Positions 57,532-64,000 of a stretch of 64,000 bases of DNA are shown here, piece by piece. This stretch comes from Austropuccinia psidii. Taxonomy: Eukaryota > Basidiomycota > Pucciniomycetes > Pucciniales > Sphaerophragmiaceae. The DNA is taken from contig JALGQZ010000014.1 of NCBI GenBank assembly GCA_023105745.1, positions 4,559,888 to 4,623,887 on the forward strand, given 5' to 3'. Positions within the stretch are counted from its first letter, which is position 1; each line of letters opens with the position of its first letter. The position numbers and the translations under genes are program-made. The notes beneath the pieces were generated by a model that was given only the letters and a program-made list of their open reading frames with translations, had not been told where the DNA came from and did not search any database.

Positions 57532-57994
57532 AATCTGGAACCTGGAAACAAATCACATCCCAAATCATCATCACCCTCACAATCATTAAATCAATCATAC
57601 CATTTTTATTACCCAGCTAAAGAAAGAACACCAGAAAATCAAACACCTCAGGATATTGATTCACTCATTGCAACACCAAGAACAGAACAGAAGGAAAAGG
57701 AAGAATTAAGGAGATTTTTCTTCCAGTTAATTCAAGAAGCAAAGAAAAATAAGCAAAATGCAAAATAATTTAAAGGATCAGTTCACCAAGTAGAAATGAA
57801 GATACTGTAGAAGGACAGTATGCAGAAGAAAGTGAAGAAGAAGATCAAAAAGTACAGATACAAACTCTTATGAAGCAAATGCAAGATCTATTATTAACAC
57901 AAAGAAAAAAGAAAGGAAAAAGAAGAGAACAAACATCTTATACACCTGGAGCTAGTTCAAGTGAACCCACATTACCAAGGCATGTTAGGACCGA
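57532..57994 (+). pseudogene. Family G gag N terminus, cut by element A2
   Basis: The frame reads through PAKERTPENQTPQDIDSLIA, then EELRRFFFQLIQEAKKNKQN, a charged helical segment, to a TAA. After a frame change it continues as EGQYAEESEEEDQKVQIQTL, MKQMQDLLLTQ and a basic Ser/Thr-rich run up to the A2 LTR. This is the start of a gypsy-type Gag. No ATG is obvious. The rest of the element is displaced by A2 and is not in the window. Confidence 0.7.
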
Positions 57995-59433
57995 TGTCAA
58001 GATGAAACTATGATAAAGGTGTATATAGGCTAAATACAACTTTAACTATGTTTGTGACACGGTAAAAATAATTTAAAAAGATTTATAAGGGTTTAAAGAT
58101 AATTAAACTTAAGATTAAAAGGGCTTTACTATATATGATATAGTGGTGGTGAGCGCTGTTGAAAGCCCTGGGTGCAGCTTTATCTGTTGGGTTACAATAA
58201 TAAAAGACTACAATAATTAACTTTAAAATTATACCTGATTATTAACCAAGAGTAAAACTGTTTTTGACAGTTTACTACGTAGGTTATTCAAGAGCAGGAT
58301 GAAGAGACAATTCGGGCTGTGAAAAGCCTCCTTTTTATCCTGAAATGTGGTGGAAAGGGTGCTAGACCTTTCCACATAGAGGAAGTGAAGATATTTTCAC
58401 TCTCTATTACTGGCTTGTGGTTTGTAAACAGCCTGTGTAGCCTGTATTGGGCTCAGATGTGGCTTTGAAACCACATATGGGCAGTTTTCACCAATACAGG
58501 GTGAAAATTTTCATCTAGGGACCTCACAGCCTGATTCTGACGTGTATGACGCGTAGAATGCTGTACAGAAACTGTATGGGACCCCAGTATTGACTGACAT
58601 ATGAGGTATTGAATTCAAAACAAGCTTCTTCGTCTATTTGACACCTCATATTCATGGTTATGGGATATTATCCCATGTTAAAGCTGTATATGACATCAGG
58701 TGGGAATCTGACTTTAAAACAGCCATAACTTTGTCAATTCTTGAGACATAAACCTCAACATTAGTTCAGTGTGTAGCCCTGGATGTGCTCTACACAATGG
58801 TACGGCATTTGATAAGGGTATCATTCAATATGGCAAGGTTATCCCATGTACAAGATTTTTGTACATTTGCGTGGTATAGGCAAAAAGGTGTATTGAGCTT
58901 ATTTGCCCCATACCCTTTTTTCTAGTTGAGCTATGGGCAAATGGATGACACCATTAGATAGCCCTGATTTTGCTCTTTCCAAAAAGACCCCACTTCAAGT
59001 ATCTCACACTAAAACTGTAGAAGTTAGATGGGATGTGAATGTTTTGTTCACCCTCATTTGGCCTGAAATTGACCATAACTCCAGTAATATTGGTGCTAGC
59101 TCAGTTCGGCTGATACCATTTGATAGCCCTGGCTGAGAGCTTCATTTTGAGTACCCATTTGATGGGTTTAAGCCTCTCCTTCTAGCTTTTAGATGAGAGG
59201 TGAAAATTAAGGTTTATGCTCAGCAATAACTTTGAGCAGGAATAACTTTGTTATTTCTTGTCCTATGGTGATGGGACTTATATTTTCAGGAAGAGGTGAG
59301 TTTCCTCTTTTGTTTGATACCTTTTGAGCGGATTTGGCTCAGATCCATGTTTTGGTGGTATCTTGGCTATACCATTGGTTTATGGTATTTTGACTGTCAT
59401 GCGTATGCTCTGGTTTTGAGTCACAGGCTGACA
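57995..59433 (-). repeat. A2 3' LTR
   Basis: It starts TGTCAAGATG (TGTCAGGATG in A1) and ends CTGACA. It aligns with both A1 LTRs, about equally distant from each. It inserted into a family G gag, whose reading runs right up to it. Confidence 0.9.
58660..58676. promoter_or_regulatory. LTR palindrome, copy 3, with paired change
   Basis: Arms ATGGGATA and TATCCCAT around T. Relative to A1 the outer G-C pair is A-T: both arms changed and symmetry is kept. Confidence 0.65.
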
Positions 59434-59468
59434 TACCCTCCCTCTAAAAAAGGCTCATCATTGATGAG
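59434..59468 (-). promoter_or_regulatory. A2 polypurine tract and palindrome
   Basis: Minus-strand AGAGGGAGGGTA against the LTR, and CTCATCATTGATGAG (59454-59468), both as in A1. Confidence 0.8.
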
Positions 59469-61123
59469 ACTTTTCAGTCCTCCTAGAGGCCCTGAATCTC
59501 CTTAGATGAAGGTTACCATCTGGTATGGCATCCTCTGCCAACCATTTGTCTTTATCAGCTGTTTGGTGCTTGAATCTGACTAAGTATTGTCTTTGATCCT
59601 TTCCATTAAGTCTGATCTTCCTGGCCCTGATGATCTTGCTCACCGGTCCTGGGGAGTCCCCCACTTCCACTATATCAGGTGGTGTGGGGTTCGTCTTCCT
59701 GGAAGGGAATTTATCCTCCTCTGTTTGGAAGTATGGTTTGACCAAGCTTACTGGCAAGACTGGGTGCTTCCTTGAAAATTCCTCTGTAAGTTTGACTTCC
59801 ACTGCATTATTTCCTATCAACCTAATGTTAGTGAAAGGCCCTACAAATGAGTCCCTCATCTTCTTGGGTCCTTTAAGATTATTAAAGTTCACTGTAGACA
59901 CTAGCACCTAGTCCCCTTCCTTAAAGTCAGGTTCCACGTGTGTCTTGTCCCACCTCTGTTTATTATATTCTTTTGCCTCAGCTATGCATTTGGCAGCTGT
60001 ATCACAAGCCCTCTTCCACATATCATGGAAGTCTTTGGCTGTGGGGTGGATGGTTAGAAGATTCTTCTTTAAGTGATCCACAGGCAACAGGGGATTCCAC
60101 CCTTTCTCTACCACTGCAGGTGTTTTTCCTGTGGTAGAGTGCTGACTTGTATTATAAGCCAGTTGGACAGCTGGTAGAAGGGTAACCCAGTCATGGGTGT
60201 CTCCCTCATGGTCCTTTTATTCCATGCCATAGGCACAGAACCTTCTGAGGATGTCCTCCATAGTCTGGATCATCCTCTCAGCTAGGCCATCTGTTTGGGG
60301 ATATTAAGCTGTGGAAAAAGGAAGCTTGGTGCCTAGCATGTCGTAGAAGTTTGTCCAAAACTCAGATGTGAATTTTGGGTTCCTATCACTAATGATGATT
60401 TTAGGGACTCCACAAGTAGATATGATGTTATTACAAAATAACAGGGCAATATCCATGGCTGTGTCATCTTTAGGGCATGGTAGACACCTCATCCTCTTGC
60501 TGAACCTATCAACTATGATCAAGCAGGAATTGTAGTTTTCTTTGCCTCCTGGGACAAGTCCTGTAACCCAGTCCATGTTGATGATTTCCCATGGGTGTTT
60601 GGGTTCTTCTATATGTTGAAGTAACCCATACTTCTTCCCATGTTTCCTATTTGCCTTTTGGCATCTTTCACAAGTGTTGACGTATTCTCCCAACTATTGT
60701 TCCCACTTGGACCACCAAGCTGTGCTTGCTACCCTCTCCTTAGTCCTGTACTCACTCATGTGTCCCATATAGGGGCAGTCATGGCATTCCTGCAGGATAA
60801 AGGAGATGTGGTCTCTGTCTACCACCGTGAGTGAACTTGTGTGTTTCTCTCTGTGGTAGAGCAGGCCATCTATAAGGAAGAACTTGTTATCCTTATAGGC
60901 CCTCAACCAGGGTTCTTGCAGCTGGGATTCCAGTTCTGGACTCCTGTACTTTTGTTGAAGGAGTTGTAGCAGTATGCCACACTGTTTGTGTTTGGCATAA
61001 GACTTCAGTACTGCATTAAAAAATTCAGTGTGCAGTTCAGAGAAACTTATTCCCAATATGGGAGTTTCTGTCCCCTCTGAATCAATGTTTCCACTGTCAA
61101 GGGTACCATTTTCTGGTTCCCAT
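59458..61123 (-). pseudogene. A2 integrase with chromodomain-like tail
   Basis: One frame with four stops (59908, 60217, 60304, 60694). N terminus: HREKHTS, HDCPYMGHMSEYRTKERV and CERCQ, an intact HHCC finger. Core: [23 protein letters not shown], and TDGLAERM after the third stop, so D,D,E all survive. C terminus: VGPFTNIRLIG, HPVLPVSLVKPY. Tail: IIRARKIRL, QYLVRF, KWLAEDAI. Unlike A1, no LTR interrupts it. The stop at 59908 replaces the Gln codon of A1, as also happened in B. Confidence 0.9.
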
Positions 61124-62401
61124 TCAGAAGAAGTTCTTCCTCCTATCTACTTCCATGAAATGGATAGGGAATTTGGCTGCAACTTCAGGGTCATAAGCTG
61201 GATTGCTTTTGACATTGTCCAGTGGCCATCTGCTAAGTCCATCTGCATTGGTATGGCTTTTACCTTCCTTGTATATGATGGTCATGTTCCCTCTATACTC
61301 TTGGATAGCTATTTGCCATCTCAGCATGTGTCTATTTGTAGTCTTCATGTTTAGTAAAGACTTCAAAGCTGTGCAGTCTGTGTAGACTTCAAAGACTGCA
61401 CCCTCCAAATAATAATGGAGTTTCTGTAGAGCCCAGACTAGACATAGACATTCAGTCTGGGTGGCCCCATACCTGGCTTCCAAATCTTTCAGTTGCCTAG
61501 AGATGTAACATATTACACCCTCTCTTGGTTCACCATCCACAATTTGTCTTTGGTGAAGGGCTTCTCCTAGGCGTTGACTGCATGCTGCATCTATATATAA
61601 CTTGAATGGTAGGCCAAAGTCAGGTAAGATGAGCACAGGTGTATTTGTGAGTTCATATTTGATCCTCTCATATGCATCCCTCCTTTCCTTGGTTATTTCA
61701 AAAATTACATCTTTTGAACATAACTTGTATAAACTACTAGTTATGTGTTCAAAGCTTTTGATGTGGTTTCTATAGTAGCTAGCAAACCCAAGAAAAGATT
61801 GCATTTCTTTGATGTTCTTTGGTACTGGCTTTTGCAGTACTGCTGCTACTTTGTTCTGGTCAATTGCCAGACTAAGGCCTGAGACTTTGTGTCCTAGAGC
61901 TAGTAGCTCTTGCTGGCCAAAATTACACTTTTTAAGTGAAATTTTCAGATTGATGGGTGTACATTTACCTAGCACTCTATCTATGTATTTTACATGGTCT
62001 TCCCATGTCTCTGAGTATATAATGATATCATCAATATACACTACCATCCAGCCTTCCATTATTTCTTCTTGAAATATTGTGTCCATCATGCTTTGGAAAT
62101 GGGCTGGTGCATTTTTGATGCCAGATGGCATCCTGGTATACTCATATATGCCCATATGGCATATTATTCTGTGTAATTTCATGGAGTTTGGTTTAACTCC
62201 ATTTTGGTGGAAGCCTTTCATACAATCCATTTTGGTTATATATTTGGCTTTTTCCAGTTTATCCAAGGCATGAGGTATCCTGGGTATAGGGTACCTGTCT
62301 GCTTTTGTGTAGTTATTCAGAGCTCTGAAATCTCCACACAGTCTAGACTTGCCAACATGCCAGGTGATTAGGACAGGGGTGGTGATTTCCACTATCTCAT
62401 T
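61124..62401 (-). pseudogene. A2 reverse transcriptase and RNase H
   Basis: A 422-codon frame. [49 protein letters not shown] at 119-122, [11 protein letters not shown]. RNase [34 protein letters not shown] and [10 protein letters not shown], all four acidic positions present. It ends in the linker to integrase by a frame change near 61124. On the N-terminal side a TAA just before [10 protein letters not shown] separates it from the protease part. Confidence 0.92.
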
Positions 62402-63012
62402 TTATGCAATATTCCTGATGACATCCATATCCAGGAGTTCATTGATATGTTTCTCAATTTCTTTCCTGGTTTCCAGGCTTGCTAGATAAGGAGGTCTCCT
62501 AAGCATGGGTGGATAAGGCCTTTCCACATCCAGATACAGTTCTATATCATGGCCTTTGATCTTGCCTAATGGTTCTTCACCAATGGCAAATGCTGGTCTG
62601 TTCTTCCTCAGAATCTTCAGTAAACTTAGTTTTTGTTTACTGGTGAGGGTAGTGCTAAACTGTCCCTCTCTGAATTCCTTCAGAAGTTCTTCTAGTGGGT
62701 CTTGAGAAGATATCTGGTATATATCAAGTGAAAATTTCTTTTCCTTGTTAGTACCAATGGTGATGTGCCTATTTTTACTGTTGTAAATGTCTATGCCATA
62801 CATCCTCTGGTAATCTGTTCCCAGTAAAAACCCTTGGATGTGGGCATCATTAAGCACTACAAACTCTGGGTTGAGTCTGATATTACCCTTCCTGTGGGGT
62901 ATAATTATCTCTTTGATAATTGTTCCAATGGAAGTCATCTTTCCTGATGCAATATTAAAGTTCTTTGCCTTAGTGGGCAAGAGCTGTTTTTCCCAGTTTG
63001 GGAAGTGGGTAT
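62402..63012 (-). pseudogene. A2 protease C-terminal half and RT linker
   Basis: In frame with RT: SGKMTSIGTIIKEIIIPHRK, GFLLGTDYQRMYGIDIYNS, EEPLGKIKGHDIELYLDVER, RRPPYLASLETR. The protease active-site half lies in the other frame (63013 on). A one-base loss near 63028, after AHCSIV, separates the two. Confidence 0.88.
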
Positions 63013-64000
63013 CTAGATAGTTTCTGGCACTATGGAGCAGTGTGCTCCACTATCATGGATCAGTGGATGCTGAGCATTGTAAATACAAACAGTCATTTTT
63101 GTGGCTGTCCCATGTATATATGCCATTCCTTTGGTTGGTGTAACCAGGAATGTTTGTGCATCTTGTGTGTGTTTGCACAAGTTCTTGTTGGCAGTGTCCT
63201 GTGGAATTCCTGCTTCCAACTGTATGTCCTGGATTTCTAATGGGGTTTCCTCTTGGTATTCCATTACAAATTCCTCTCTTGGGTCTTGATCATCATCAGA
63301 TGGTTCTCTGATGGCATCACCCATGGAGTCTGATTCAGAATCCTCTGTTGGAGATTCTTCCTCTGGGACGTTCTCAATGGCATAGACTTTTTTCTTTTCC
63401 TTTGGACAGTTGTTGGCATAGTGGTCTGTTGAACCACAATTGTGACAAGAATTGTTTTTCCTTGCCACTTCTGCCACTCTTTCTCTGGGTTTGTCTTTAA
63501 ACTCCACACTGAAAGGTTGTTTCTCTTTGAAACTACTGCTCTTATATGGGGTGAATTTCCCTATATTAGTCCTTTTCCTTATGTCTTGTAAGGTGTTGGG
63601 AATGTCATCTAGAGTGCAATTTTGGTTGCATCTGCATTTTACTGCATGCTCTAGTTCTCCTGGCAGTTGTGTCAGAAGCTTGTGATTCCTCATTTGGATG
63701 TTCATCTGAGGAGCAATGGCTTTAAGTCTTTTAGACTGTCTAAGACACCACCCATATGGATCTTTGTCCACTGAGTATTTGTCATTTTCAAATGACATTG
63801 TCTTCTGCCATATCCAAGATCCATTACTGTGCTTTTGGATTATTTGACTCTTCCACCATTGCCAGTTTCTTCTGCCATGGATTTCATTCATTTCTGTGTA
63901 CCATATACTAGCATGGCCTTTAAATGCAGTATTCAATCTAGCAGCAATCCAGTAGTCTGGTATGCTTGGTACATCAATGAAGAGTCCATCAATATAATCT
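63013..64000 (-). pseudogene. A2 Gag capsid, zinc knuckle and protease active site (partial)
   Basis: The frame is open to the window edge (DYIDGLFIDVPSIPDYW at the edge). Capsid motifs GHASIWYTEMNEIHGRRNWQ and LPGELEHAVKCRCNQNC are followed by an intact knuckle CHNCGSTDHYANNC. The acidic tail and protease motif IHDSGAHCSIV come last. The Asp-Ser-Gly is kept. It then shifts out of frame and stops. Confidence 0.9.

Larger units (their letters stand above)
57995..64000 (-). mobile_element. Element A2: same family as A1, runs off window
   Basis: The 3' LTR, polypurine tract and minus-strand chromodomain-to-capsid coding match A1 but without the solo LTR insertion. Frames: integrase part in one frame with four stops, protease/RT in another, Gag back in the first. 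Two frameshifts and at least five stops make it non-functional, yet RT and RNase H catalytic residues are intact. Confidence 0.93.

Noticed and set aside
1..64000. A host gene cluster or a new defence or biosynthetic system
   Set aside because: All domains I can recognise belong to LTR retrotransposons. Remaining regions show no coding character I could support.

Overview
This window looks like a transposon-dominated stretch of a large, AT-rich fungal genome. The proteins resemble Ty3/gypsy (Metaviridae) Gag-Pol polyproteins with C-terminal chromodomains. Their style is that of elements filling rust fungus (Pucciniales) genomes, possibly an Austropuccinia-like species. That placement is inferred from protein character and would need a database search. 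I see no host gene, rRNA, tRNA or CRISPR array, and every convincing coding stretch belongs to an LTR retrotransposon. I searched for a previously undescribed gene system and did not find one. What stands out is transposon architecture: conserved dyads in LTRs and next to polypurine tracts, a two-ORF gag region, a candidate intron, and duplicated 3' UTR modules.

Layout, left to right. An LTR of family H (minus strand) occupies 1-1084. Element A1 (minus, 2383-13887) has both LTRs and a complete but decayed gag-pol, and a solo LTR of family G (4575-6455) sits inside its integrase. AT-rich DNA follows, with a degenerate minisatellite at 14641-15660. Remnants of family C (minus) come next: a gag fragment, one full LTR (17931-20037) and a second LTR cut at 22034. 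Element B (plus, 22035-40173) begins at that cut. It has LTRs, a gag ORF1 and a 1005-residue Gag-Pol ORF2 that stops at the end of reverse transcriptase. Element D (minus, 28288-37419), a canonical chromovirus, is inserted at B's RNase H. A deletion at 37419/37420 removed the end of D's 5' LTR together with B's RNase H and most of its integrase. The stretch 40174-45359 is AT-rich and contains nothing I can name. Element E (minus, 45360-54060) is an old relative of D, interrupted by a solo LTR F (49537-51160) with perfect GGAAG target-site duplications. A second H LTR (minus) is interrupted by the 5' LTR and gag start of a family G element (plus, 55527-57994). Element A2 (minus, 57995 to beyond the window end) cuts that G element and supplies a better-preserved reference for A1.

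How the parts work: each element should make Gag (coat), protease, reverse transcriptase/RNase H and integrase from one or two overlapping frames. The LTRs supply promoter and polyadenylation signals. The primer-binding site and polypurine tract prime the two DNA strands. The chromodomain at the integrase C terminus is known in chromoviruses to steer insertion to marked chromatin. No copy is intact here. The best-preserved enzymes are the B protease/RT (DTG, YIDD), the D RT (YLDD) and the A2 RT/RNase H. Many stops look like C-to-T or G-to-A changes.
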